This document shows, piece after piece, positions 8,301-15,754 of a stretch of DNA of 39,912 nucleotides. Origin of the DNA: Chloroflexota bacterium (GTDB lineage: Bacteria; Chloroflexota; Anaerolineae; Anaerolineales; Villigracilaceae); contig QMIW01000036.1 in the NCBI GenBank assembly GCA_024434165.1, positions 1 to 39,912 on the forward strand. Direction: 5' to 3'. The translations under genes and the position numbers were made by a program. Within the stretch, counting starts at the first letter, position 1; every line of letters starts with the position of its first letter. The notes under the pieces are model-generated. The model searched no databases. It worked only from the letters and a program-made list of their open reading frames with translations, and was not told the DNA's origin.

Positions 8301-9388
8301 ACCCCGCGCCGCACCAGTTCATCGGTCCGCAGGAAGCGGAAGCGCAGGATGGTGTATCCAATCGTCAGCGGGAACAATGCCAGGGGCAGGAAGAGATAGG
8401 GCGAAAAATTCGTCGGGCGGATGAAGCCGAAGACCAGCCAAACGCCAATCGGCAAAAAGGCGGCGGTGGTGCCAAACAAAATAATGCGCGACTGGGTCTT
8501 GATGACCGGCGACTGCGCGTAAAGCGCGTGATACAGGTTCATGCCGATGTAAAAGAAAACGCTCACCGCCACGAATCCGTAAATCAATTGCCAGTTTTGA
8601 ATGTAGACGGCGGGTCGTTCAAAGTTGAAGAGATTGGGGAAGGCAATAAAAGCAAGCGCTGCGCCAATGGTCACGCCGACCCAGCGCAGGTAGGGGCGGT
8701 TGATGATCGGGCGCGGTTCGGAAGGGAAGACCAGCGCAAGGTTGATCAACCCGCCGCCCGCCAGACCGCAGGCAAGCGTCCACAGGACGGTGAACTCGTG
8801 CGTGGTGATGAGGTTGAAATACACGCCGGTAACGATTGCCAGCGAAGAGGTGAAGAGCGAAAAGGCGCGTCCTGCCGGTTCACTGCGGCGGAAGCCGAAA
8901 ATCCACAGACTGACCGCCAGGAAGATCGCCCCCAAAAAAGAAGGCACGACGAAATAGACGGTGCGGCTCGATCCCGGGAATTCATGCAGGGTGATGTCGA
9001 ACGTGCGCTCGCCGCCCGCCTGCGTCAGCGCCGTCAACCGGATGGTATCGCCCGGGGCATGCGACCGCAGAATTTCGCTCACCTCTGCCGCGCTTCTGAC
9101 AGTCACGCCGTCAATCGCAAGCAGCCGGTCGCCAACCTCAACCTGCTCGTACAGGAACCAGGCTGGGTCGGAGTCCCCGGGTCCCGTGCCGTTGAAGACC
9201 ATCGTGTGTTCATAGAACGCACCCAGGAACGGCTGTTGAATCCACCGGTTTGCAAAGAACAACGCCAGCAGGAAAACGATCACCGCCATCGCCTGGTAGG
9301 CGAAGACGATCCATTGCAAAGCCTGGTTGACCAGCACACCGTAACGCCGAAAACCCAAGCGGGTGCGTTGTACGCCTTGTGCCAACAT
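5375..9388 (-). CDS. membrane PDZ / multi-GAF sensor histidine kinase
   Basis: A 1337-aa kinase. Layout: one membrane segment (about 25-47); a PDZ-like domain (about 85-135, VGDRLLAIDGVTV); about eight membrane segments (about 145-400); then four consecutive GAF-like domains (roughly 440-600, 620-770, 790-940, 960-1100) joined by helical linkers. A HisKA domain follows with the phospho-acceptor His1111 in FVAHELKNP, then a HATPase_c domain with N-box NLVSNAIKY, G1 DSGIGM, F-box FQKFF and G2 GTGLGL. All catalytic motifs are intact, so autophosphorylation is expected. No receiver domain and no adjacent response regulator gene is visible, so the output partner is elsewhere. The FIST gene follows immediately. 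The start is supported by a TAAAAT box exactly 7 nt upstream of ATG and the lack of a Shine-Dalgarno, suggesting a leaderless transcript. Confidence 0.9.
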   Translation of the reverse strand: MLAQGVQRTRLGFRRYGVLVNQALQWIVFAYQAMAVIVFLLALFFANRWIQQPFLGAFYEHTMVFNGTGPGDSDPAWFLYEQVEVGDRLLAIDGVTVRSAAEVSEILRSHAPGDTIRLTALTQAGGERTFDITLHEFPGSSRTVYFVVPSFLGAIFLAVSLWIFGFRRSEPAGRAFSLFTSSLAIVTGVYFNLITTHEFTVLWTLACGLAGGGLINLALVFPSEPRPIINRPYLRWVGVTIGAALAFIAFPNLFNFERPAVYIQNWQLIYGFVAVSVFFYIGMNLYHALYAQSPVIKTQSRIILFGTTAAFLPIGVWLVFGFIRPTNFSPYLFLPLALFPLTIGYTILRFRFLRTDELVRRGVMYALLTILVTIGYALLITGAGLVAGESLPSNNPYVVSVVLFLLAIFLEPIRTYLQNLVDTVFFRGSRVYAAQLEDFSHKLTTALDLSTIGSVMRDQVASTLTPSRIHIYTYDSLNDFYSALPGDDRRPTSDIRFTSASPLAKYFEQEKLPLYLDNAINLPEPLQPEQSRLALLGARLFIVLPGKERPNGWLALGPRLTGQPYTPRDLRFLENICDQASVAIERVQTVSHLERRIQEMNALTRVSKGVNVTLTFDDVLELIYAQTAQIIPTSHFHITLYNKDSDYYYYGFCLENNERIPDKENQPFSTNIGLGPDVIRKGRPIITQDYLRECQARGNTPALDNVFAWMGVPLNAGAETIGALSIGSRDGSIVYTRGQLELLQAISDQTAGAIVKARLLEETEQRAHQLSTLNEITRQLTSTLELNPLLQNILENAVGILNCEAGSLFLMDEQTDELVFQVTVGPVASNLIGKRLPPGTGIVGRAVQTRGPVIENEDQNSPDRFKGVDQQTGFSSRSLMAVPLQVKDRIIGVIEVINRRDGLPFVQNDQTLLTAFAGQAAVAIENARLYTLTDQELAERVEELSVMQRIDRELNASLEMGRAMRITLDWALRQSGAAAGLIGTLTDGKLRVMAHQGLDDLIETLPDEMMKIELPSMLRAVETGLPQQEVVEASKSNLLVAAHTQMVIPIRRETTVIGLLYLESAGDAQADIDFLTRLTDHAAIAISNAQLYDEVQRANLAKSDFVSFVAHELKNPMTSIKGYTELLAGGAVGQVNEMQANFLQTIKSNVERMSTLVSDLNDNSKIEAGRLRLEYKATGVSDLIEEVVRAFNRQIEDKKQTLEVIVPDGLPQMWADRIRVGQVLTNLVSNAIKYTPEGGSIRVGVEESANQWDPDGAPRVLHLWVKDSGIGMTIEDQQKIFQKFFRSEDPKAREVPGTGLGLNITKSLVEMQGGRIWFESEYRMGTTFHFTIPVAEG

Positions 9389-9395
9389 GGCTGAA

Positions 9396-9401
9396 ATTTT
9401 A
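9396..9401 (-). promoter_or_regulatory. -10 box (TAAAAT) of the histidine kinase gene
   Basis: On the minus strand TG-TAAAAT ends 7 nt before the ATG at 9388, the distance expected between a -10 box and the transcription start. No -35 of good quality is seen. This implies a leaderless or nearly leaderless mRNA. Confidence 0.45.
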
Positions 9402-9546
9402 CACTACAACCCCGCCCGAGGTATATGGTACTTTCATGACAAAGACGTAAGGTGGAGGCGGAAAATCGTGAAATTGGATTAAAAAACGCCCGCATCGCCC
9501 CGGACGATGGGACTGCTCCTGTTATTCTCAAAGCAGCTCCCCCGCT

Positions 9547-9590
9547 GACGAAATTCCCGCGCACCCGGCGGGAGCGGGTTCGTCGAACGG
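9547..9590 (-). terminator. imperfect hairpin after the first GT-C gene
   Basis: Downstream of the stop at 9595, on the minus strand, GACGAA pairs with TTCGTC. Inside this lies a second stem, TCCCGC/GCGGGA (plus 9555-9560 and 9568-9573). The T-tract is poor. It may be a weak terminator or mRNA 3' structure. Confidence 0.3.
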
Positions 9591-9594
9591 ACAC

Positions 9595-11316
9595 TTACCG
9601 GTTCACCAGCGCTTCATACACGGATTCGGGAATATCCGGCACGTGATAGATGTAAACGTACTCCAACCCATTGATAAAGATGACCTTTTCAGGCGTTACA
9701 TCCTTCAAGACGTCCAGCACCTTTTCGGTCTCAGGCTGTTTCCCGCGCACAATCGGATACAGCACGAGGTAATCCGAACTGCGGATTTCATCCGCGATCT
9801 GCTGGAAGGACTCATCGAACAGATACACGCGCTTGAAGACCAGCGTCTCGCCGGGGAAGTAGTAGGAAAACGTCCCCATGCCGTTATAGACGTAGGCGCG
9901 CAGTTCCTTTGCGTTCGGCTTTTGCGCGAGATAATCCGCCGCTTCGGAGTACCCTTCGCCGTAGCCGTAGGTTGCTGCCTGGCTGGCGAACGGATTTTTG
10001 TACGTGAAATAATACGGCGCATAGGGCAGCCCGAACCCGATCTGCGCGAGGACCAAAACGACCATCACAGCCAGAGCCGCATACACATTGGATAAGCCCC
10101 GCCAGCGCGCCTGTGCCCGGAGCAGCAGCGTCCCCCAGCCAATTCCCGCCATCCCATCGAACGCGACGTAACTGTTCATGATGTAATGAGCATGGTTGCG
10201 TCCCTGCGCGATGCCAAACATCAGGATGAATAACACCCCAAGCAAAGCCAGATACCCCAGTGTGGATTTGACGTGCGGAGAAAGTGGTTCCTTCCCTTTG
10301 GAAAACAGGAACAGCGCGGCGAACGCCAGCCCGAGCCAGGTAATGAAGGTCGTGCCGGAAACCCAATAGCGAAGATAGAGCAGGATTCCGTCGAGGCGTG
10401 TGACCACGCTGAAATTCGCGGGTTCCAACTCCTCGGTCACATCGAGGCGCGCGCCCTGGAAGGCATAACTGAAGGCGTTGCCGTACACTTCCGAGAGCAT
10501 CCTGCCCGGGTCCACCCACATGCCGGGCCAGAGAATGAAATACGTCAACGCCGCCGCCCCAAACCAGAGAGCAAAAATCCTGACCGCATCCAGAAACCGC
10601 GCGCCGGCTGTTTTCTCATCGCGTTTGAAAAGCCGGAGAACCAGCATCACCCCCGCCACTCCAAGCAGTGCAATGGATGTGGACTTGGTCAACTGCGCCA
10701 GCCCAAATGCCGCACCGGAAAGAAGGAGATACACCAACCTTCGTTCTTTGTGGAGGTAAACATGCAGCCCCAGCAGGGAGACCAGCACGAACAGCGCCCC
10801 CATGCTTTCCATGTTGAGCAGGCGGGAATGTCCGAGGAAAAAAGGCGAGATGGTCGCCAGCGCGATGGAAAGGAAGGCGGCATTTTGCCCCACGAGCGTG
10901 CTCAACAAAAAGAAGGCGGTGACTGCCAAAACGGCGAGAACCCCCGCCTGAATGTAACGGCTGTGACGGACAAGGTCGAGCGTTTCCTTGCCGTGTTCGC
11001 GCATGAACTCTTCAAAGAACGGCTTGCGCTGGTCGAAGTACCCTTGTCCGAAGCCGCGATATTCCGGGAAGTAGAAATGCAGGGCGGTCGAAATGATCCA
11101 CATATTGGTCACGCCCGGATGGTACTCGAAATAGGTGTCTTGAAAATCGCGGTGTGTGACCGCGTAATAAAAATTTACGCTCGAAATCACCCACCAGGGT
11201 TCGTCAATGTTAACGGCGCGGTCAATGTTGATGACCCGCGAAGGGAGCGTAAGGACAAGCAAAAGCAGGGCAAGCCACAGCCTGCTTCGGTCAATCGTCA
11301 GGGAAGTGGTTTTCAT
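9595..11316 (-). CDS. GT-C membrane glycosyltransferase (PMT/ArnT-like), copy 1
   Basis: A 573-aa polytopic membrane protein of the GT-C class (glycosyltransferase family 39/ArnT-like). The first extracytoplasmic loop carries the acidic pair Asp38-Glu39 in NIDEPWW, as expected for the catalytic base and metal-site region of polyprenyl-phosphate-sugar-dependent enzymes. About ten or more hydrophobic helices follow, then a soluble C-terminal tail. It is predicted to move a sugar from a polyprenyl-phosphate donor to an acceptor on the outer face of the membrane. The start overlaps the stop of the upstream gene by four bases (ATGA), so the two are translationally coupled. The upstream neighbour is a clear paralogue along its whole length (PEYRG.GQGY, EVYGNAFSYAFQGARL shared). 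Acceptor and sugar cannot be told from sequence. Confidence 0.85.
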   Translation of the reverse strand: MKTTSLTIDRSRLWLALLLLVLTLPSRVINIDRAVNIDEPWWVISSVNFYYAVTHRDFQDTYFEYHPGVTNMWIISTALHFYFPEYRGFGQGYFDQRKPFFEEFMREHGKETLDLVRHSRYIQAGVLAVLAVTAFFLLSTLVGQNAAFLSIALATISPFFLGHSRLLNMESMGALFVLVSLLGLHVYLHKERRLVYLLLSGAAFGLAQLTKSTSIALLGVAGVMLVLRLFKRDEKTAGARFLDAVRIFALWFGAAALTYFILWPGMWVDPGRMLSEVYGNAFSYAFQGARLDVTEELEPANFSVVTRLDGILLYLRYWVSGTTFITWLGLAFAALFLFSKGKEPLSPHVKSTLGYLALLGVLFILMFGIAQGRNHAHYIMNSYVAFDGMAGIGWGTLLLRAQARWRGLSNVYAALAVMVVLVLAQIGFGLPYAPYYFTYKNPFASQAATYGYGEGYSEAADYLAQKPNAKELRAYVYNGMGTFSYYFPGETLVFKRVYLFDESFQQIADEIRSSDYLVLYPIVRGKQPETEKVLDVLKDVTPEKVIFINGLEYVYIYHVPDIPESVYEALVNR

Positions 11317-13031
11317 AAGTTCGCAAGCGCTTCGAAAATTTCCGGCGGCAGGGAGTCAACCTTGTAGATTCGCACATACTCATAGCCGTTCAACCAAATG
11401 ACGTGATGAGGCTCAACGGCAGACATGACATCGAGAAAATTCCGGTAGAGTGGCAGCTGCCCCTGGTTGGCGTAATAAACAACGAGGTAATCCGAGGCGT
11501 TCAGGTTGTTCAAGAGGTCCTCGGCATGTTGACCGTCCACATAGTAGGGGCGGAAACTGATGGTCCTGCCGGGATAATAATAGGAGACGCATCCGCGGCT
11601 GTAATAGGAGAAGACTGTTGTATTTTCGGCATCGGGCAGCCCGGCGAGGTAATGGGCGGCAAGTTCCAGCCCCTCGCAATAGGGAAAGTGGGGGAATTCC
11701 CGGTACCAGCCTGCAGCGGCAAGAATCGGGTTGCGGTACGTAAAGTAATATGGGAAATTCGCCAGCGCGCTCCACACCTGGGTAAGCATGATCAGCGAGA
11801 GCAAGGCATATTGCCCGACAACTCGAAACGACGGAAGGCGCTCCCCCAGCCATTGAACCGTGTGAAACCACCCCAACCCTGCCAGCAGGTTGAGGGAGAG
11901 GTAGGCGGTGAGGATGTAATGCGGGGAGTTGCGCCCCTGCGCAAAACCTATCAACAAGACGAAGGCGGCTGCATTCACCAACAGCAAGGTGAAGAAAAGT
12001 CTGTTTCGCGGAGCGGATTCGCGGTCCCGTGTGAACGGAAGGGCAAACCCCAAAAGGACGCCGAGCCAGGTAACGGGTGTGGTGCGATAAAACAATATCC
12101 TCGCCACTTCCCAAATATCCGCCAGGCGGGTGTTCAGGCTGAAGCGGGAGACATCCAGTTCCTCGGTAATCTTGAGGCGTGCGCCCTGAAAGGCATAACT
12201 GAAGGCGTTGCCGTACACTTCATAAAGCATCCTGCCCGGCGCAACCCACATGCCGGGCCAGAAAACAAAATACGTCAGCGCCGCAAACGCCAGCCAGAGC
12301 CCAAAGGTCTTCGCCGCATTTGTGATCGCCCTTCCCCAGCCTCCTCCGCGTTCCTGGAATATCTGCCAGAGCAGAAGGACTCCCACTGCCGCCAGCATGG
12401 CAATCGCAGACGATTTCGATAATTGCGCAAAACCCGCCGCAATGCCGGAAAGAAACAGGAAAGCCAGTTTGCGGTCTTTGAACAGATACACGGCGAGCGA
12501 AATCAGCGAAACCAGCACGAAAAGCGAGACCATCGCTTCATGATTCATCAGGCGGGTCTGACTCAAATGGAAGGGGTCGAACGCGGCAAACGTCAGCGCG
12601 AAGGCGGCGGCAAGCCTGGGGAGAAATTTTTGCAACAGATAATAAAGTACAAGGAAAAGCGCCAGCAGGACAAATATTTGAAGGACACGCGAATAGATCA
12701 GCAGCGCCAGCGGGTCATATCCGCGTTCGTACATGAATGGGTCGAGCAAGCCCTTTTCATAATCCAGATACCCCTGACCCAATCCGCGATATTCGGGGAA
12801 ATAGAGAAACATCGCAAAGGCGATGATGGACATGGTGGTGACGGCGGGCTGATATTCGTAAACGGTCTTCTCGAATTCCCGCTGACCGAGGGCATAGTAG
12901 TAATTCGCGCCCATGCTCAGCCATTGCGGTTCGTCGAGGGTGACAAACGAGCCGATTTCAGGCAGGCGCGGCGCGAGAAAGACGATGATCAGCAACCCAT
13001 ATATGGCAATATCAGAAACTTTACGTGACAC
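11313..13031 (-). CDS. GT-C membrane glycosyltransferase (PMT/ArnT-like), copy 2
   Basis: A 572-aa polytopic GT-C protein, paralogous to the next gene in the same operon. It has the catalytic-type acidic pair Asp33-Glu34 in TLDEPQW and the shared signatures PEYRGLGQGYLD, SQTRLMNHE and FWPGMWV.PGRML. It begins with GTG. The sequence TATAAT lies exactly 7 nt upstream of this codon and no Shine-Dalgarno is present, pointing to a leaderless message. Its last codons overlap the start of copy 1 by ATGA. The operon is therefore copy 2 then copy 1, a tandem duplication that has diverged mainly in the C-terminal soluble tails. This suggests the same donor type but different acceptors or linkages. The role is probably glycan or protein mannosylation at the cell surface. 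Confidence 0.85.
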   Translation of the reverse strand: MSRKVSDIAIYGLLIIVFLAPRLPEIGSFVTLDEPQWLSMGANYYYALGQREFEKTVYEYQPAVTTMSIIAFAMFLYFPEYRGLGQGYLDYEKGLLDPFMYERGYDPLALLIYSRVLQIFVLLALFLVLYYLLQKFLPRLAAAFALTFAAFDPFHLSQTRLMNHEAMVSLFVLVSLISLAVYLFKDRKLAFLFLSGIAAGFAQLSKSSAIAMLAAVGVLLLWQIFQERGGGWGRAITNAAKTFGLWLAFAALTYFVFWPGMWVAPGRMLYEVYGNAFSYAFQGARLKITEELDVSRFSLNTRLADIWEVARILFYRTTPVTWLGVLLGFALPFTRDRESAPRNRLFFTLLLVNAAAFVLLIGFAQGRNSPHYILTAYLSLNLLAGLGWFHTVQWLGERLPSFRVVGQYALLSLIMLTQVWSALANFPYYFTYRNPILAAAGWYREFPHFPYCEGLELAAHYLAGLPDAENTTVFSYYSRGCVSYYYPGRTISFRPYYVDGQHAEDLLNNLNASDYLVVYYANQGQLPLYRNFLDVMSAVEPHHVIWLNGYEYVRIYKVDSLPPEIFEALANL

Positions 13032-13038
13032 GAATCGG

Positions 13039-13044
13039 ATTATA
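13039..13044 (-). promoter_or_regulatory. -10 box TATAAT, 7 nt before a GTG start
   Basis: A perfect TATAAT on the minus strand ends 7 nt before the GTG of the GT-C copy 2 gene. That spacing places the expected transcription start on the start codon itself. No -35 match is obvious. Confidence 0.55.
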
Positions 13045-13104
13045 ACATGCCGGTTTTCGGCGATTTTTTCGATGGACGTTCCCCTGAACCCGGCTTGTAA
13101 AATA

Positions 13105-13184
13105 CGACTCTACTGCCTTTTTACGAGGCAGCCCTTCAAAGAGAGTCGAAGCGAGCACAGGTCACGTTTCGAGGCGTGACCTGT
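13105..13184. other. two consecutive stable hairpins in a 158-bp spacer
   Basis: The first element has an outer stem CGACTCT/AGAGTCG (13105-13111, 13142-13148) enclosing an inner stem CTGCC/GGCAG. The second is a perfect 10-bp stem ACAGGTCACG/CGTGACCTGT (13157-13166, 13175-13184) with an 8-nt loop. On the minus strand they follow the 854-aa GT gene, and the distal hairpin is followed by TATTTTAC, so they could form a terminator. On the plus strand TAAAAT (13098-13103) precedes them, so a small RNA is an alternative. Confidence 0.45.
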
Positions 13185-13189
13185 TTCCA

Positions 13190-15754
13190 TCAAGGCTCCG
13201 GCAGCGGACATTTCAGCGGCGCGCCTGGAGCGCGGTTATACACGTAGCCCTCGCCCGAGGTGACGAAGACGACTACCCCGTCAACAAATGGCGCGTAATA
13301 GGCGGTATTCCAGCAACCCAGCACCACCACATCCGCAGTATGAAATGAGAAGGGCGGCGGGTCACCGGGGATGACCACCCCCTCCGCCTGAGCCGCATAG
13401 GGACCGATCAATGTGAACACCAGGCGTTGGTAATCGAGGTAGCGGTAATACGTGCTTCGATCCGGCTCCCCTTCCCCGGTGCGGTAATAGCGCGGGTAGA
13501 GCGCGCGCCCGGCGGTGAGCATGGCTTTGGGCTGGGAAAGAAACGCCGTCAATTCCTCGCGCGAAAAACCGGATTGTTCCAGAAGTCCCGCCGCTTCCAG
13601 ATCGGCGAGCGTCTCCTGCACGGATCGGGTCTGATAGCGCGGCTCGAAGAACATCTCCACAGCGGGCATCAAGGCGCCAATGCCAAGAATGACGAACAAA
13701 ACGGGAAGCGCTTTGAAATATTGTTCCCTTTTCAGCGATTGCAAACCTGCGGTCTCCATCGGCGCAGTTTCAACTTCGGGAGCAGCCCCCGCCAGCCGCA
13801 AAAACCAGATGACCAGTTGAAGTCCGCCCGCCGCGTAAAAAAGGGAAACCATCCAATCCACAGGGGCAATGTAACGCCCGCCCGAAGTCAGACCGAGGGA
13901 ATTGGTGAGAAGGTAAGCCAGAAAAAGGAAAACCGGCAGAAGGGTCAACGAGCGGCTTCGCCCCCAGACAGCCCCGCTCCCCAGTGCAAGCAGGACCAGG
14001 TTGAAGAGGAGCAATACCGCGCCGGCATTCCCAATTTGTCCTTCGTTCCAATCCCTTTTCCAATACGGCGTATCGGCTTTGACCGTGTTCCAAATATCGT
14101 CAAAGACAAACGAGGAAGGCAGGGAGATGACGGAGGTAACGATATTATGGACAAAGTGATTGGTCACCGAGCAGGGCAGGGAATCGCAGAATGGCTCTTC
14201 CGCAGCGCCCGCAAATTTTAGCCTGAGCCGTTCGCGCGGGAATATGCCCGGCTGCGCCGCATCCATCTCCTGCGGCGGGAGCGAGGCTTCTTCGAGAATC
14301 CCATACCGGTAGCGGAGCAGCAACTCGATGCGCGAGTAATACATGTAAAACATCGGAATACCCCTGGATTGATTCCGTATCTCCCAGGGAAGCGTGACCG
14401 CCAGCAGTCCCAACACCAGCAGGCAGGCGGTCAGCGCAGCCTGCTTCCAGCGCAGGCGCAGGGCAAGGGGAATGAAAACCAACGCCACAGGCAGGAGCGT
14501 CAATACGTGGGTGCGCACCAGGAGAGTCAGCCCGAATGCCGTACCCGCCCAGATCAGGTGATTGATTCTGGCTGGCTCCCTGCCCCACTTCAACAGGAAC
14601 AACAGGAAAAAGGCAATGCCAATCGCGGTGGGAAAATCCGTCAGCGCCATTTTGGGGCTGGCGGTATCAATCCACCTTGCGGCAACGATGGCATTCAACC
14701 CGCGCAGGGCAATCAGGATGCCCGCCGAAACCCCCAGCGCGCGGCTGTGCAATTCCCTGCCGAGCAGGTAAACCACCGCCGGGAAAACCGCAAACACCGC
14801 CGCCTGAACCGCCATGAGGATGTCGAAATCCTGCCCGAAGAAAATATGCAAATACGTGAGAAACACGCTGTAAAGTACACGGTCGAAATACCGCCCGTTG
14901 AACAAGCCCTGCCCGATCAGGGCGTACTGCCCGCCCGTGTCGAATGTCGCGCCGTCGGAGTAGGGATATATGATGTTATCCGCCGTGTCGGGCATGAAGT
15001 AATTCGGGGCGAGCGGCTCGCGCGCCCACAGCCAGGCGGCGGCAATCCACAGACCGGCAAAGAACAGGGCATCGAACCAGCCGCGCCTGTTTTCCGCAAT
15101 CTTCGGCTCGAACCAAAAGATGAGCGCGCCGGCAATCAGCGCAAAAAGGACCTGCAGCCCCAGCACAGGCACACCTGCGCCGTACCAGTATTCCGTCGGG
15201 TGGCGGTATCCAATCCCCGTGACCAGCGCAACGCCCCCAAGCAGGAGAAACGCGCCGAGGAAAATCAACGATGTTTTGATGACGACCCGCTCGACGGCTT
15301 GGGCTGGGCTGGTGGATGCTTTCTTCCGCTCGACGAGGAGGAGCGCGGTCGTGACCGCGCCGGTCACTGCCAGCCAGACAAGGAGTGGAGACAACCTTTG
15401 AATGTATCCACTCAAGCCGCCAAGGCGGTAAGGCGGCATGAACAGGGCGACCCAGCACAGAAGAAATACGACAACGGAAAGGAATAACGATGCATTATGC
15501 CGGGTGAAGACCAGCCAAAAGCGTTGAGAACGCTCCGGGTCGCGCGCCAGTTTCCACGTCAGGAAAAGAAGCGCACCTGCCAGCGTGAAGATTCCCGCCG
15601 CGAGGATCATCCGTTCGAGCGAGAATCCAAACAGGACGGAGTTTTTCGGGTCCGAGGGCGAGGCGAGGACGGCAAACAAAGCCGCGAACAATCCAACCGC
15701 CAGGAACAATCCGAAGGCGGGCAGCCGCCGGGAGGGGTCAATTCTGGGAAGCAT
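13190..15754 (-). CDS. large polytopic GT-C-like glycosyltransferase
   Basis: An 854-aa membrane protein. I take ATG at 15754 (MLPRIDPSRR) because it follows the end of the preceding gene closely, with a 17-nt overlap; the longer frame to 15829 would overlap it by 92 nt. About 12-14 hydrophobic segments are spread through the first 700 residues. A large outer loop near residues 255-300 has Asp-rich signatures (PDTADNI, SDGATFDTGG) typical of the catalytic face of GT-C enzymes. A soluble C-terminal domain of about 150 residues ends the protein. It is predicted to use a polyprenyl-phosphate-linked sugar at the outer membrane leaflet. The MraY/WecA-type transferase gene immediately upstream supports a role in lipid-linked glycan assembly. 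The exact family is uncertain. Confidence 0.75.
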   Translation of the reverse strand: MLPRIDPSRRLPAFGLFLAVGLFAALFAVLASPSDPKNSVLFGFSLERMILAAGIFTLAGALLFLTWKLARDPERSQRFWLVFTRHNASLFLSVVVFLLCWVALFMPPYRLGGLSGYIQRLSPLLVWLAVTGAVTTALLLVERKKASTSPAQAVERVVIKTSLIFLGAFLLLGGVALVTGIGYRHPTEYWYGAGVPVLGLQVLFALIAGALIFWFEPKIAENRRGWFDALFFAGLWIAAAWLWAREPLAPNYFMPDTADNIIYPYSDGATFDTGGQYALIGQGLFNGRYFDRVLYSVFLTYLHIFFGQDFDILMAVQAAVFAVFPAVVYLLGRELHSRALGVSAGILIALRGLNAIVAARWIDTASPKMALTDFPTAIGIAFFLLFLLKWGREPARINHLIWAGTAFGLTLLVRTHVLTLLPVALVFIPLALRLRWKQAALTACLLVLGLLAVTLPWEIRNQSRGIPMFYMYYSRIELLLRYRYGILEEASLPPQEMDAAQPGIFPRERLRLKFAGAAEEPFCDSLPCSVTNHFVHNIVTSVISLPSSFVFDDIWNTVKADTPYWKRDWNEGQIGNAGAVLLLFNLVLLALGSGAVWGRSRSLTLLPVFLFLAYLLTNSLGLTSGGRYIAPVDWMVSLFYAAGGLQLVIWFLRLAGAAPEVETAPMETAGLQSLKREQYFKALPVLFVILGIGALMPAVEMFFEPRYQTRSVQETLADLEAAGLLEQSGFSREELTAFLSQPKAMLTAGRALYPRYYRTGEGEPDRSTYYRYLDYQRLVFTLIGPYAAQAEGVVIPGDPPPFSFHTADVVVLGCWNTAYYAPFVDGVVVFVTSGEGYVYNRAPGAPLKCPLPEP

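Noticed and set aside
7613-9394. A 593-aa plus-strand open frame opposite the histidine kinase
   Set aside because: Low-complexity Gln/Arg/Glu-rich translation, no domain, and full overlap with a motif-complete kinase gene.
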